This document shows positions 34,167 to 44,486 of a stretch of 64,000 nt of DNA, piece after piece. The stretch lies in assembly GCA_040905145.1 (NCBI GenBank), contig JBBDSC010000231.1, positions 7,181-71,180 of the forward strand, in the 5' to 3' direction. The position numbers and the translations under genes are program-made. Origin of the DNA: DATGMS01 sp040905145. GTDB lineage: Bacteria > Bacteroidota > Bacteroidia > Cytophagales > Cyclobacteriaceae. Within the stretch, counting starts at the first letter, position 1; the number at the start of each line of letters is the position of its first letter. A model generated the notes under the pieces. The model had not been told where the DNA came from, did no database searches, and was given only the letters and a program-made list of their open reading frames with translations.

Positions 34167-35247
34167 ACTAGGGACCCTACATCAACAAATTGCTGATGAA
34201 CTGAAAGAAAAGTTTTTGGAAGTATTGGGTGAGGGTATCTTTTCAGCAGGAAAGGAAGTAGCAATGTTTGAAAAAAAAGTAGGGAACTTACTGAAGGTAT
34301 CTTATGCCATTCCTTGTTCCAATGGTACAGACGCTTTGGAATTGGCCCTGACAGCTTTGGAAATAGGCCCTGGAGATGAAGTAATTGTACCGGCACTTAC
34401 CTGGACTTCTACTGCTGAAGCAGTGGTGAACGTGGGTGCCAAGCCTATCTTTTGCGATGTGGACCAAGATGGATTAATAGCTGTTTCCGAAGCTGAAAAG
34501 CTGGTTACCACTCGTACAAAAGGAATGATTCCGGTTCATCTATATGGTAAGATGGTGGACATGAAAAGGCTTTTAAACTTTGCGCATCAACATCAATTGA
34601 GGGTAATAGAAGATGGGGCACAAGCTTTTGGAGCATTTCAGCAGGGGATCAGTGCAGGGGCATTTGGTGATATTGGTTGCTTTAGTTTTTATCCCACCAA
34701 AAATCTTGGGGCTTTGGGAGAAGCGGGGCTTTTGACCACCAAAGAGGAGATTTTGGCGAAAAGGTTAAGATTTATTTTAAACCATGGGCAATCCGAGCGG
34801 AATGTACATGAATTGGTAGGAAGGAACAGTAAGATCGATACCCTACAAGCAGCTTTTCTAAATGTTAAACTCCGTCATTTTGATACATGGCAAAACATAA
34901 GGAAAAGGTGGGCGTCCCATTATTTGAAAGAACTGCAGGAGGTAAAGGCTTTTCATTTACCCCATGACATTTTGAATGCTGACCACAATGCCCATTTATT
35001 CACCATTAGGTTTAATCAAAGGGATACATTAAAAGATTATTTGGAGAAGCAGGGGATAGGGACAGCCGTTCATTATCCGGCATCTCTGCCAAAGACCAAA
35101 GCTTTCTACAGTTTGTCCTCCTTTCCTGTGGCAGAGGAAATTGCCAGGACCACCCTTTCATTGCCCCTTCATCCCCTTTTAAAAGAAGAAGAGCTAATGC
35201 TCATCTGCGGGAAAATCAAGGATTTCTTTAGGTTGCAATCCTCCTAA
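34141..35247 (+). CDS. DegT/DnrJ/EryC1/StrS aminotransferase
   Basis: A 368-residue PLP-dependent sugar aminotransferase acting on nucleotide-linked keto sugars. Visible: the N-terminal IPFLELGTLHQQI, SNGTDALELAL, the DGAQAFGA region and the PLP lysine in SFYPTKNLGALGEAG. The C-terminal half holds NSKIDTLQAAFL, typical of the family. ATG at 34141 overlaps the glycosyltransferase by 26 bp. It probably makes an amino sugar for the glycan handled by the flanking glycosyltransferase and flippase. It converges with the flippase gene, with 139 bp between. Confidence 0.93.
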   Translation: MKKYIPFLELGTLHQQIADELKEKFLEVLGEGIFSAGKEVAMFEKKVGNLLKVSYAIPCSNGTDALELALTALEIGPGDEVIVPALTWTSTAEAVVNVGAKPIFCDVDQDGLIAVSEAEKLVTTRTKGMIPVHLYGKMVDMKRLLNFAHQHQLRVIEDGAQAFGAFQQGISAGAFGDIGCFSFYPTKNLGALGEAGLLTTKEEILAKRLRFILNHGQSERNVHELVGRNSKIDTLQAAFLNVKLRHFDTWQNIRKRWASHYLKELQEVKAFHLPHDILNADHNAHLFTIRFNQRDTLKDYLEKQGIGTAVHYPASLPKTKAFYSLSSFPVAEEIARTTLSLPLHPLLKEEELMLICGKIKDFFRLQSS

Positions 35248-35386
35248 CCCGCTCATCCAAGGTAAATGCCATGTGAATTTTTACAATTTTCAAAGGAAAA
35301 TAACGCACAGTCTGAATGTACGGACATTCTGTTTGCTGGAATCAGAGGAGCAGGATTTTAAAATGTTTTAATTATTTGATGTAATC

Positions 35387-36865
35387 TTATTTATTGAAGT
35401 ATCCTATTTTATCCATTATTATTCTCTGGGATTCAGGGGCAATCTTCAATAACCAAATTCCAAACAGATAAGAGGTCAATAGAAATCCAACACGTACTAT
35501 CAAGTCCAAAATTACAAGATTGAATTTTGGTATCAGGTAGTAATTAATAGTGAAAACCAATATTCCCAAAAAAATTATTTTGGCGATATCAAAGGTAAAT
35601 GGATCAAAACCAAGCCTTATTTTTACATAGAGGTATTTGATAAGATTGAAAAAGAACATGGCAATCAATGAAGCTAAAGCGGCTCCTTCAATTCCATATA
35701 AAGGAATAAAAATAAAATTTAGCGTGATTACAGTAACACTCATCAAAAGTGTGGCGGTGATATTAAAAATATAGAACCGGGAAAATATGATTATTTCTCC
35801 ATTTATAGAGAAAAGAACATCAGAAAGTTTGCCTAGTCCAATTAACAAGACTACCCATTTACCAGCTTCGTATACATTTTTGTTAGGCACAAAATAATAA
35901 AAATTATCTACGTTTGCCCAAATTAAGAGGAAGATCAACAAGCATAAAACCAGTTGATTTATTGCTACTTTTTTATATAATGCATCTATATCATCTAATT
36001 GGTTCAAAGCAAATTTTTCAGCAACTATCGGCATTACAACTTGTGAGATTGCTCTTCTGGGCATTTCTATGACAATTGCCATGGCAAATCCAATGGAATA
36101 AATGGCATTGGCATCCAAACCGATCATAGAAGTAACCATTAGGCTGTCGATCTTCGAAATAAGAAGGGCACCTGTGGCTCCTAATAAGGTTATTAAACTA
36201 AATCCAAGAAACTCTTTTTTAAAAGCTTTAGGTATACTTTTCCAGTTAAAATTCAATTTTAAAAGCCCATTTCGGAACATAAAAATACCCATACCAAAAA
36301 GTGTGATAAAATAAAGGGTGGAAAGTCCCCACATCATGGCTTGAAAAGATATCCACTCCATGAAATAACTTCCTACTAAAATTGAAATAAGTATCCTAAG
36401 AAATACATCACGAAAGAAACTGGGCACGGCAATTTTCATAAAGGATCTACAAAAAGAATCCAATATGGTATTGAGTACGGAAAAGAAGGTAATGAGTAAA
36501 ACCACCCCCAGATAATCGATCACTTCTGGAGAATTTGTAGCAAAAGCAGAAATGATATTACTCTTGAATATAAACAATAAAAAAGTAATGAGCAGGAAAC
36601 CTATAAAAGAAAGAAACAGACTCATAGTGAAAAAAGCAAATTGGTTATCCTTTATTTTTGGGTAATAACGGGTGATACCGTTACCTAATCCCAATTGAGC
36701 CAAGGACACCAACAGCAATGCCATGTCTTGAATGGTCTTGAATAAGCCCATTTGATCCGGTTCTAGTGCATAGGGCAAGAGCCATAGCATATTGAAATAG
36801 CCGATAACCACACCTATATAAGAAAAAAAGGTTGTAAGTAAGCTCTCTTTGATAACTTTTCCCAT
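35387..36865 (-). CDS. Wzx-type lipid-linked oligosaccharide flippase
   Basis: A 492-residue integral membrane protein with about 14 hydrophobic segments, matching the MOP/polysaccharide transporter family (LWLLPYALEPDQMGLFKTIQDMALLL; LGNGITRYYPKIKD; ALASLIAMFFFNLIKYLYV). It would move undecaprenyl-linked sugar units across the inner membrane. ATG at 36865. It is a single gene on minus, downstream of YfhO with a gap of about 190 bp. Together with the glycosyltransferase and aminotransferase it suggests a small surface-glycan gene group. Confidence 0.9.
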   Translation of the reverse strand: MGKVIKESLLTTFFSYIGVVIGYFNMLWLLPYALEPDQMGLFKTIQDMALLLVSLAQLGLGNGITRYYPKIKDNQFAFFTMSLFLSFIGFLLITFLLFIFKSNIISAFATNSPEVIDYLGVVLLITFFSVLNTILDSFCRSFMKIAVPSFFRDVFLRILISILVGSYFMEWISFQAMMWGLSTLYFITLFGMGIFMFRNGLLKLNFNWKSIPKAFKKEFLGFSLITLLGATGALLISKIDSLMVTSMIGLDANAIYSIGFAMAIVIEMPRRAISQVVMPIVAEKFALNQLDDIDALYKKVAINQLVLCLLIFLLIWANVDNFYYFVPNKNVYEAGKWVVLLIGLGKLSDVLFSINGEIIIFSRFYIFNITATLLMSVTVITLNFIFIPLYGIEGAALASLIAMFFFNLIKYLYVKIRLGFDPFTFDIAKIIFLGILVFTINYYLIPKFNLVILDLIVRVGFLLTSYLFGIWLLKIAPESQRIIMDKIGYFNK

Positions 36866-37016
36866 GCTATTTTTTCAAAGGAAATGGATGGTTTTTCAAC
36901 TCTTGCAATATGTCACAAAATTCGGGATGATTATTCTGATCAAGATTTGATATTTCACCTCTCATCCGATCTCATAAAATTTATAACGGAAACTTTCTAA
37001 AAATAAGAAGATATCT

Positions 37017-37044
37017 TTGGAGGACCAGGAACCGCCACCTCCAA
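37017..37044 (-). terminator. Possible terminator after the YfhO gene
   Basis: TTGGAGG (37017-37023) and CCTCCAA (37038-37044) form a 7-bp stem with a 14-base loop just past the YfhO stop on the minus strand. There is no clean T-run, so this is weak. Confidence 0.3.
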
Positions 37045-37059
37045 TATACCAGATTCAAA

Positions 37060-39474
37060 TTATTTTTTGAAGGAATTTACTACTCCTATGATAATGAATA
37101 GTAGAATGAAATATTGGAATACAATCATCAATTTTACACTACTGTAATAGGTGCTTGGTTCAAATCTGAATTCAACTTCAGCATTCCCTTCCGGCACCAC
37201 TAATCCTCTTAGAAGATAATTTACCCGCAGTATCTCTGCTTCTTCCCCATTTATAAACGCTTTCCATCCGGCAGGGTAGTAAATTTCAGAGAAAACTACC
37301 AATCCACCTTTTTCAGCATTGACACGGTAATTTAATTCATTGGGTTGATAATCAAGTAACTCAATCTTCCCATCTCCTGTCGGAACCTCCCCGAATTCAC
37401 CGGTATTTAAGGTTGCCTGTGTTTTGGTATTGAGGTTGGAAAGCTTATTTATTTCATCCTCGTTGGATGCCGCGGGTACAATTTCTCGGGGAAACCAAGC
37501 CGGACCATTAGCGGCATTGTTTTTAAAAACCGCATTTTCATCCCGCCCGGCCAGGATGTAACGGGTGTTCAGCATATTTAATAAGTGGATTCCTTCGAAA
37601 TCAAAATCTCCTTCTTGGGCCTTTTGGATGAACTGATTTATTTCCGGCGATAAGGAAGTTTCTATAAGGTTCTGGTAACGGCCCATTTTAGCTCCATGAT
37701 ACCCTCCTATGCTGTTAAACCGATAACTGGTTTTTGCTTCATTGAAGGTGCTTTCATAAATATTGAGTACCCTGAAATATTCTTCATCCTGCATGATTTT
37801 CTGGTCGGCGGGGGTAGGGTTAAAAAATTCTTTACTGGGATTGGTGACAAAATTTTCCTTGTTTACATAACGTCTGTCTATCATCCAAACATCTAAAATT
37901 ACCAGGACCGAAATTCCCAAAAATGCCAGATGGTAATTAATCTTTTGGTTAACCAGTGCAAATATCAAGGCCGCTGAAATAGCCACAAAGGCCAGGCTTC
38001 TGATGGCATCACTTCTGAGCAAGGATTTCCGGTCTTCCCGAAGTGCATTTGTCAGCCAGTCGGGATAATTGGCATCAGCTAAACCCCTGAACCCAAACAT
38101 TCCTGCGAATAAAATCAGCAACAAAATAAAGCCTGCGACTATGGCTAATGCGATCAAAAATGATTTTTGGGCTTCTTTCCGATTGGATTCTGTAATCAGC
38201 TTTTCCAGACCCAGACAAGCCAGTACAGGAATGGAGAATAAAGCGATACCCAATGCCATGGAAACGGCCCTGAACTTATTGTACCCAGGTAAATAATCGA
38301 ACAAGGTATAATTGAACCATTGGAGATTCTTTCCCCAGGAAAGCATCAAGGATACGAGGGTAATGACTAAAAATATATTCCTATATCTTTTTGGGGCATA
38401 CACGATTCCAAGAACAAAAAGGAAGATCATTATTGCCCCGGCGTATATAGGGCCTCCTGTTCCTGGTTGGTCTCCCCAATAGGTAGGAGCTCCGCCATTA
38501 ACAAAGCCATTGATTTCCGCTTGGGGGATTCCATTTTGTCTTAGAGCATTTTCTGTGGCAGAATCATCTGGTAGTTCGTCCTGAGTGGCTCCCCCATAAA
38601 AATTGGGGATCAATAAAGTCAGTGTTTCCATCTTTCCCTGGGACCAGCGGAAAGCATATTCTCTATCCAAGCCAGCTTTGCCCTCAGATTCCCCACCCGC
38701 CGTGCCACGGGTAGAATATTGCCCATATTCAAGTACAGGTAATAATCTTCCAGCATTGGCACAGACGGCCAGTACAGCTCCCAATAATAAAAGGGCAACG
38801 GTTTTTCCAAAAGCGGGCAATTCCTTTTTTTTATACGCATGGAAGAGTTGACCTAAACCGTATATTACAACTATAATGAGGGTGTAATAGGTGATTTGAA
38901 GGTGGTTGAATTTAAGCTGTAACATCAGTGCGAAAGCTGTCAATGCCACACCCAATATTTTCTTTCCGTCAAATGCTAAATGAATTCCCGCCAAGATTGA
39001 AGGTATGAGACAAATGGCCCATACTTTAGAATTATGGCCAGCTTCGAGGCTGAGCAGATTAAAGGTATTGAAAGCAAAAACCCAGGCTCCTAATATGGCA
39101 ATCTCAGGTCTGATTTTCAAGCAGAGCAGTAGAATATACATTCCGAGCATACCAAAAAACAAAGAATTGATTGGATGTGGAAGCCCCAAAGTCACCATAT
39201 TAATTAAAAAGGTGGTGATATCCCCTGCTGGCTCCATACTGATCAGATAAGCCGGCATTCCCCCAAACATCCGATTGGTCCAAAGAGCCTCTTCTCCAGT
39301 GCTTTCCCTGAAATCCAGGATTTCCTTTGCAGAACCTTCCCATTGAAGGATATCCCCTTGGAACATCATCTTCCCCTCAAAAATGATGGGGGAAAAGTAA
39401 AGTATCACTAGGACATAAAAAGAGATGATACCTAAGAGATGAGGCAAGACGTCCTTTTTGAAATCTATCTGCAT
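37060..39474 (-). CDS. YfhO family membrane protein
   Basis: An 804-residue multi-pass membrane protein (about 13 helices) with a large C-terminal soluble part (about 560-780, beta-rich: GGLVVFSEIYYPAGWKAFINGEEAEILRVNYL). The N-terminal region (MFQGDILQWEGSAKEI..RESTGEEALWTNRMFGGMPAYLI) and the tail match the YfhO family, GT-C-like proteins implicated in sugar transfer to cell-wall or lipid-linked polymers in Firmicutes; the substrate is unknown here. ATG at 39474. The gene stands alone between the flippase and the T9SS-related pair. Confidence 0.92.
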   Translation of the reverse strand: MQIDFKKDVLPHLLGIISFYVLVILYFSPIIFEGKMMFQGDILQWEGSAKEILDFRESTGEEALWTNRMFGGMPAYLISMEPAGDITTFLINMVTLGLPHPINSLFFGMLGMYILLLCLKIRPEIAILGAWVFAFNTFNLLSLEAGHNSKVWAICLIPSILAGIHLAFDGKKILGVALTAFALMLQLKFNHLQITYYTLIIVVIYGLGQLFHAYKKKELPAFGKTVALLLLGAVLAVCANAGRLLPVLEYGQYSTRGTAGGESEGKAGLDREYAFRWSQGKMETLTLLIPNFYGGATQDELPDDSATENALRQNGIPQAEINGFVNGGAPTYWGDQPGTGGPIYAGAIMIFLFVLGIVYAPKRYRNIFLVITLVSLMLSWGKNLQWFNYTLFDYLPGYNKFRAVSMALGIALFSIPVLACLGLEKLITESNRKEAQKSFLIALAIVAGFILLLILFAGMFGFRGLADANYPDWLTNALREDRKSLLRSDAIRSLAFVAISAALIFALVNQKINYHLAFLGISVLVILDVWMIDRRYVNKENFVTNPSKEFFNPTPADQKIMQDEEYFRVLNIYESTFNEAKTSYRFNSIGGYHGAKMGRYQNLIETSLSPEINQFIQKAQEGDFDFEGIHLLNMLNTRYILAGRDENAVFKNNAANGPAWFPREIVPAASNEDEINKLSNLNTKTQATLNTGEFGEVPTGDGKIELLDYQPNELNYRVNAEKGGLVVFSEIYYPAGWKAFINGEEAEILRVNYLLRGLVVPEGNAEVEFRFEPSTYYSSVKLMIVFQYFILLFIIIGVVNSFKK

Positions 39475-39568
39475 GGAGCTTAAGTTCTAATTAGAAGGAT
39501 GAAAATCAACCGCAAATTAGAAATTAATAGGGATTTCCAATAATTATATCAAAAATGAAAGAGTAGAT

Positions 39569-39608
39569 ACTGGTTATCAGTGGTCAGTGTTACTGGTTAC
39601 TGATTACC
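39569..39608. repeat. Short ACTGGTTA/CAGTG word repeat
   Basis: ACTGGTTA occurs at 39569-39576 and 39592-39599, with TCAGTGGTCAGTG between and TGATTACC after. It is a compact stretch of near-repeats between YfhO and the PorP/SprF gene. Function unknown. Confidence 0.45.
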
Positions 39609-39648
39609 GTTTCTTGAATCTTACTACTTAATACTTTTCTATTTGATT

Positions 39649-40623
39649 TCAGAAGCATTTCAGTATACCATCATCAATTCCCCTGGATCCAAAATATAAG
39701 CCTACAGAAATCTCATGGGAGTTGTTTCTATAATTGTTCAGCACATTCATGTTATAATCATAGGCATAACCAATCCGCATTTGATCAGTGGCAAATACTT
39801 CAACGATCATGGCAATGGCATTTCTATTGGAGAGATCGGGTCGATCTGAACTGCTTTTTGTATTCAGATGGGACCTATAAGCAGCTCCTAACCACAATTT
39901 CTCATATAGCAGGAACATTCCATTGATATCATAATTAGTGGGGCCTGTTGGGGCTTCGCGGATTAGGACAGAGGGCTTGAATTCTACTTGATCAGTAATG
40001 GGAAGTAAACCGCCCACCTGTAGATAATAATGAATGTTATGGAAGGCCAGGGACATATCCTCCCTGTTGAAGTTTCTTTTTCCGATAAGGTTAAACGCAC
40101 TGAATCCAGCAAAAAACCTATCCGTATGAAAAAACAAACCAGCATTTAAATTCGGGGTAAACATATGCTGTCTTCCAGCAGGTATGGTGGCATCGCTTAG
40201 GTCATCCGGGTGCAGCAGTGAGAAGTCCAGCATATATTCAGAGGCACCCGCGCTGATTCCCATACCTAAAAAAGAATTCGTAGCAGTCTGGATTCTATAG
40301 GCATAGGTTAATAAGGCTGTATTCGTCCTCGTAGCCCCTAACTGATCGGAGGATACCGAAACCCCAAATCCCATTTTATCATTAAGGGACCCCATATCAG
40401 CACTAATACTGAAGGTTTTGGGCGCTCCCGGAAATTCTATATACTGGCTTCTATACGTGGCTTGTACAAACGGGTCCAACTTATATCCCGCATAGCCTGG
40501 ATTGATATGTAGACTATTGAAAACATATTGACTGAACAGTGGCAACTGTTGGGTAAAAGCAAAATCGATGGTCAACAATATGACCGTCAGAATCAAACAG
40601 GTTAATTTTATGCATTTTCTCAT
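39649..40623 (-). CDS. PorP/SprF family outer-membrane protein
   Basis: A 324-residue exported beta-barrel protein. The signal peptide is about residues 1-24 (ending AFTQ). The family motif follows: QLPLFSQYVFNSLHINPGYAG and SISADMGSLNDKMGFGVSVSSDQLG. PorP/SprF proteins pair with type IX secreted cargo and help its export or anchoring (SprF is required for export of the SprB adhesin in Flavobacterium). ATG at 40623, 5 bp after the stop of the large CHU_C protein, so the two are one operon and very likely partners. Confidence 0.93.
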   Translation of the reverse strand: MRKCIKLTCLILTVILLTIDFAFTQQLPLFSQYVFNSLHINPGYAGYKLDPFVQATYRSQYIEFPGAPKTFSISADMGSLNDKMGFGVSVSSDQLGATRTNTALLTYAYRIQTATNSFLGMGISAGASEYMLDFSLLHPDDLSDATIPAGRQHMFTPNLNAGLFFHTDRFFAGFSAFNLIGKRNFNREDMSLAFHNIHYYLQVGGLLPITDQVEFKPSVLIREAPTGPTNYDINGMFLLYEKLWLGAAYRSHLNTKSSSDRPDLSNRNAIAMIVEVFATDQMRIGYAYDYNMNVLNNYRNNSHEISVGLYFGSRGIDDGILKCF

Positions 40624-40628
40624 TATTT

Positions 40629-43600
40629 CTACCTGCTATTTTTTATTACCTGGATCCAGCCCTTGTAAATCTTCTCTCTTTCTTGTATATCAGTAGCTTT
40701 GATTACATAATAATATGTCCCCGAATTTAATCCTTCTGCCGCCCAATCATTTTTATAGTCTAAAGATTCATAAATATGGTCCCCCCATCTGTTAAAGATC
40801 ACCAAGTCTATTTTTTGAAATTTATCCAATGACCTAATGATAAAAAATTCATTCTTGCCATCGTTATCAGGTTTGATCACATTAGGAATAAACATGGGCC
40901 GAACTTTGTTTTGATCACTAGCAGTGTTATCTGAAGGATTTTCATCCTCTTCTTTACTGTCTATCCCCACTGAATTGATTACTGGCCCCTCTTCGATGGC
41001 AGAAACCTCCAATCTGATGGTTAATGATTCCCCTTTTGGAAAATTGGGGATATTCCAGCTAATAATGCGATCATCAGTGGCAGTAGATACCTCAATTTCT
41101 TGAGAAGAGGCAATAATTTCTGAACCAATGTAGACCAGGTTTGAAGGCAATTGATCAGAGATGACTACGCTGCTGGCATCATAAAGGCCGGAATTTTCTA
41201 TGTAGATTTCATAATTAAATTTATCCCCGTCAAATATCTCTTTATTAAAAGAGGTTTTGGTAACGGACATATCTACGGATTTTACGGTTATTTCAATGCT
41301 GTTGCTGATATAGGCTGTACAAACACCATTTATGATCCGTCTATAATAAACATTCTCCTTTATAGCTTCCGGGCTGAAATGTTGTTGATTGGCACCAGGG
41401 ATATTTTCCCAAATCAAACTATCAGTTGACTTTTGCCATTGATATTCATAGATATCTGATCCACCGGTTGGAACTGAGCCTGTTAAGGGTTCAGGGACAT
41501 CATCTTTATTTATGGTCTGATCTTGGCCGATTTCGTTGTTTTGTATGGTTTCTTCAATCGTTACCTTTGTTTCGAATCGGGTTGATTTACAGCCATCTAC
41601 AAATTGTTCGGCAAAATATAGCGTATTATCCAAAAGAACTTCATCGGGCGATAAGGCAGATCCTCCCACAGCCTGCAGATACCACGTGATATTTTCCCCA
41701 TCTGCCTTAAGCTCTGACACTTTAGGAAGATCTCCCTCACAAAAAGCTTGAAGTGGTTCTCCTAAGGGGACTTGAGGACTGGAAAGATTGATGACGACAT
41801 TGGTGCTGTCTTCACCGGCACATAGGCCTGGCACGATGTAATTGAATTCATATTCACCTGTCGGCAAACCCGTAGTAGTCCAGTAATTTCCCGTAAGGGA
41901 ATTACTTTCCGATGTTTCCTCCCAATAGCCATAGGTATCGAATGGACCTTCCAGAAAATCGAACAAGTCGACGATCTCACCTTCACATAATGCTGAAGTC
42001 ATTCCAATCCCTGCCTGTGGCCCGTCATCAGTGGCCAGGATTTCGAACTCCAGGATTTCACTTGAACAGGAATTGGCGTTATCGGTTTTAATTTCAACTT
42101 TATAGATACCCGGATCTGAATTTGCGTCAAAAGGGGAAAAGGATAAGCTGGGGCCATTGCTTAGGATAGTGGCGGGATCATCATCCTTCCACCATTCAAA
42201 TTCCAGGAAATCCAATCCAAAAACGGCGAGTTCCCCGTTTTCTCCATGGCAAAGGTTATTGGGTATTATCCTGGGCTCATATCCATCAGATACATGCAAG
42301 GCCCGGGTAAGGATATTTTTACAGTTGTCTTCAATCTCGAAAGTATAAACCCCTTCCTCTAAACCCTGAAAAAGAGGGTTATTTCCATTGTCCGATAAAA
42401 ATGGGGTACCGTCCTTGGAAATGATTTTGTAGCGGAGAGGCTCATAACCTGTAGCAGAAATGGCCACATCAAAAAGATCACCTGAACATGTAAAAGAATT
42501 GATACCGGTCAAACCTATAGTATAAGGGTCTATGGTAAACTCCTTGAGTACATTTAAACAATAAGTTAAAGGATCTTCTCCTGAAGTGATGTCGGATCCA
42601 TTTTTCCACAGCCTGAAGGATTTCACCACCCTGAAGGTCCCTGAAAAGGGGAAATTATAGTTCATGGCATCATTGGATAATAAAATGGAATTATTTTTAT
42701 CGAGTTCCTCCCCCTCCACATAGGTAGACCCTGTACTTGGATGGCCCCAAGATCCTGTTTCAGGATCAAATTTCTGTAAGCCGAAGGTATCATGCTGTTT
42801 AAACAGGTTGCTTTCGTGTTTCAAAAATATATTAAAAGAACTGCAGACCTCCATTACCTCTACCTGGTTTTCAGTGACTTCATAATCTTCAATGGTAACA
42901 GGGGCTATATGGGATAATCCACAATCATCTTCCACATAAAATTCATAATTTCCTGCCGGAAGGTTGTTCATGGAAAAATCGTGGGGATTGGATTTATTGA
43001 CATTTTCAGTGACATCGTGAGGCAGGGAATGGGGATAAGTGGAAGGGGCCTTACTTATTTCCACTAAAGTCATATTATAATCCCATGTGGATAGCTGAAC
43101 AGATCCCAAACCTGGATCGCATCCGATATAGGTAATATTAGAAGGGCGGGAAATGATGGTTGTATGATCCAGGATAATTTCATCACTTGTGTTTCCACAG
43201 GCATCGGTCACTTCGAATATATATTTGCCATCGGGGATGGGGTTTTGATCATCTCCAAAAAAAGTGGTCTCATCATTAAAAGGGCCTGGATATGATGAAT
43301 TGGTTGTAGGTTCAAATCCCTCAGGATAGGAGATGAAGTTTATGGAATAAGGAGCCGAATAATTTATAGGGCTAATTGCCAACCGCCTTTTTCCACACCC
43401 TCCGGCACCCCATCTCATGTCCTCTGAAACTGACAGTTTTCTGTTGACGGGAATATTAGAATTAGAGGCTACATTGCCACAGTTATCTGTGACTTTAATA
43501 TCATAGGTATAGGCTTCATTATTGTAAAATGGAATGGTACCATAGACATAATCTCCTAATATATCGCCCTCCTCCACTACTGTCCGGATAACCTCCTCAC

Positions 43601-44384
43601 CGCCACCTGGGCTGTTCACTGTAAATTCCAAAGTAACAGGGTACTGAATTTCTGTACCCACAGGTTTAATAAAATGTTCTACTGTTATTTTTCCACATTC
43701 TGGCAGTAAAGGAACAAAATCCATGGAATTGTAGATAAAAAATTCAGTTTTTAGGATTTCAAAGGTTTGGGATGTTTTTGATCCGCACTCATTTATTACC
43801 TGTACGGAATAGCTTCCTGCCGATAATTCTTCAAAGATGTTACTGCTTTGTGGTCCGGAATTAACAGGCCCCTGTAACTCGTAAGAACTGGCTGTTCCTG
43901 AGACCATTTCTATCTGGATCCTACCATCGTTTACCTGGCATACATCCTCTGCGATTATATTAAAATCAGTCGGTTCATAGGTCAAGTCTATGGTTACATC
44001 CTGCTGTTCACTATTGCTTTCCCCATTATATTCCTGCGTGGCAATTATTCTGTAATCGCCGGCTCTCAAACTACTTAAGGTAGAGGCTTGTTGAACCTTG
44101 AACGGTTTGTTTAATTCGGGCAGTAAATATATAGTATACGTAATGACCGCAGATGGCTCGGTTTGGCTTACGGAAAATTTTAATTCCCCATTGGAGGGAC
44201 AGCTTTCCGCTGTTGCTTCCACAGAAAAAGAAAAAGCAGGTAAAGCTTTTGCAGATGCAGATTTAGGATATAAAAGTACAAGAGAAAATACGCAAAAAAA
44301 GAAGATTTGAAAGAGTAAATGACTACTTTTCACCTCACCTTTGTTCTTTTGGGTTATGAAATTAATTTGTAAAAAGTGTTTCAA
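40629..44384 (-). CDS. Large T9SS type B-sorted surface protein (CHU_C domain)
   Basis: A 1251-residue exported protein. The signal peptide lies at about residues 20-45 (ending SASA). The body has many repeated immunoglobulin-like segments each with a paired Cys and GxYxxxxxDxCG pattern (for example GKYIFEVTDACGN and GNYEFYVEDDCG), then a DUF11-type repeat (about 1070-1150), and ends with the CHU_C gliding-motility-associated sorting domain (FIPNVIKPDNDGKNEFFIIR .. LVIFNRWGDHIYES .. GTYYYVIKATD). This marks it as type IX secreted and surface-attached, probably an adhesin. The first start is TTG at 44384; a GTG 17 codons on is possible. A full promoter lies upstream. Confidence 0.92.
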   Translation of the reverse strand: MKHFLQINFITQKNKGEVKSSHLLFQIFFFCVFSLVLLYPKSASAKALPAFSFSVEATAESCPSNGELKFSVSQTEPSAVITYTIYLLPELNKPFKVQQASTLSSLRAGDYRIIATQEYNGESNSEQQDVTIDLTYEPTDFNIIAEDVCQVNDGRIQIEMVSGTASSYELQGPVNSGPQSSNIFEELSAGSYSVQVINECGSKTSQTFEILKTEFFIYNSMDFVPLLPECGKITVEHFIKPVGTEIQYPVTLEFTVNSPGGGEEVIRTVVEEGDILGDYVYGTIPFYNNEAYTYDIKVTDNCGNVASNSNIPVNRKLSVSEDMRWGAGGCGKRRLAISPINYSAPYSINFISYPEGFEPTTNSSYPGPFNDETTFFGDDQNPIPDGKYIFEVTDACGNTSDEIILDHTTIISRPSNITYIGCDPGLGSVQLSTWDYNMTLVEISKAPSTYPHSLPHDVTENVNKSNPHDFSMNNLPAGNYEFYVEDDCGLSHIAPVTIEDYEVTENQVEVMEVCSSFNIFLKHESNLFKQHDTFGLQKFDPETGSWGHPSTGSTYVEGEELDKNNSILLSNDAMNYNFPFSGTFRVVKSFRLWKNGSDITSGEDPLTYCLNVLKEFTIDPYTIGLTGINSFTCSGDLFDVAISATGYEPLRYKIISKDGTPFLSDNGNNPLFQGLEEGVYTFEIEDNCKNILTRALHVSDGYEPRIIPNNLCHGENGELAVFGLDFLEFEWWKDDDPATILSNGPSLSFSPFDANSDPGIYKVEIKTDNANSCSSEILEFEILATDDGPQAGIGMTSALCEGEIVDLFDFLEGPFDTYGYWEETSESNSLTGNYWTTTGLPTGEYEFNYIVPGLCAGEDSTNVVINLSSPQVPLGEPLQAFCEGDLPKVSELKADGENITWYLQAVGGSALSPDEVLLDNTLYFAEQFVDGCKSTRFETKVTIEETIQNNEIGQDQTINKDDVPEPLTGSVPTGGSDIYEYQWQKSTDSLIWENIPGANQQHFSPEAIKENVYYRRIINGVCTAYISNSIEITVKSVDMSVTKTSFNKEIFDGDKFNYEIYIENSGLYDASSVVISDQLPSNLVYIGSEIIASSQEIEVSTATDDRIISWNIPNFPKGESLTIRLEVSAIEEGPVINSVGIDSKEEDENPSDNTASDQNKVRPMFIPNVIKPDNDGKNEFFIIRSLDKFQKIDLVIFNRWGDHIYESLDYKNDWAAEGLNSGTYYYVIKATDIQEREKIYKGWIQVIKNSR

Positions 44385-44455
44385 TTTCTTATTGGAAAAA
44401 TTAATTAATATCTATCGGAAATAACTGGATTTTCACCCTACCGCAGTTCTTATGC

Positions 44456-44486
44456 CAAACCTAATTATTAGGTTAAAATAAACAAA
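44456..44486 (-). promoter_or_regulatory. Bacteroidota-type promoter for the T9SS cargo/PorP operon
   Basis: The minus strand has TTTG (44486-44483), a 19-base spacer and TAGGTTTG (44463-44456), a complete TTTG-N19-TAnnTTTG promoter. Transcription would begin near 44449, leaving a leader of about 65 bases before the TTG at 44384. It is the best promoter in the window. Confidence 0.75.
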
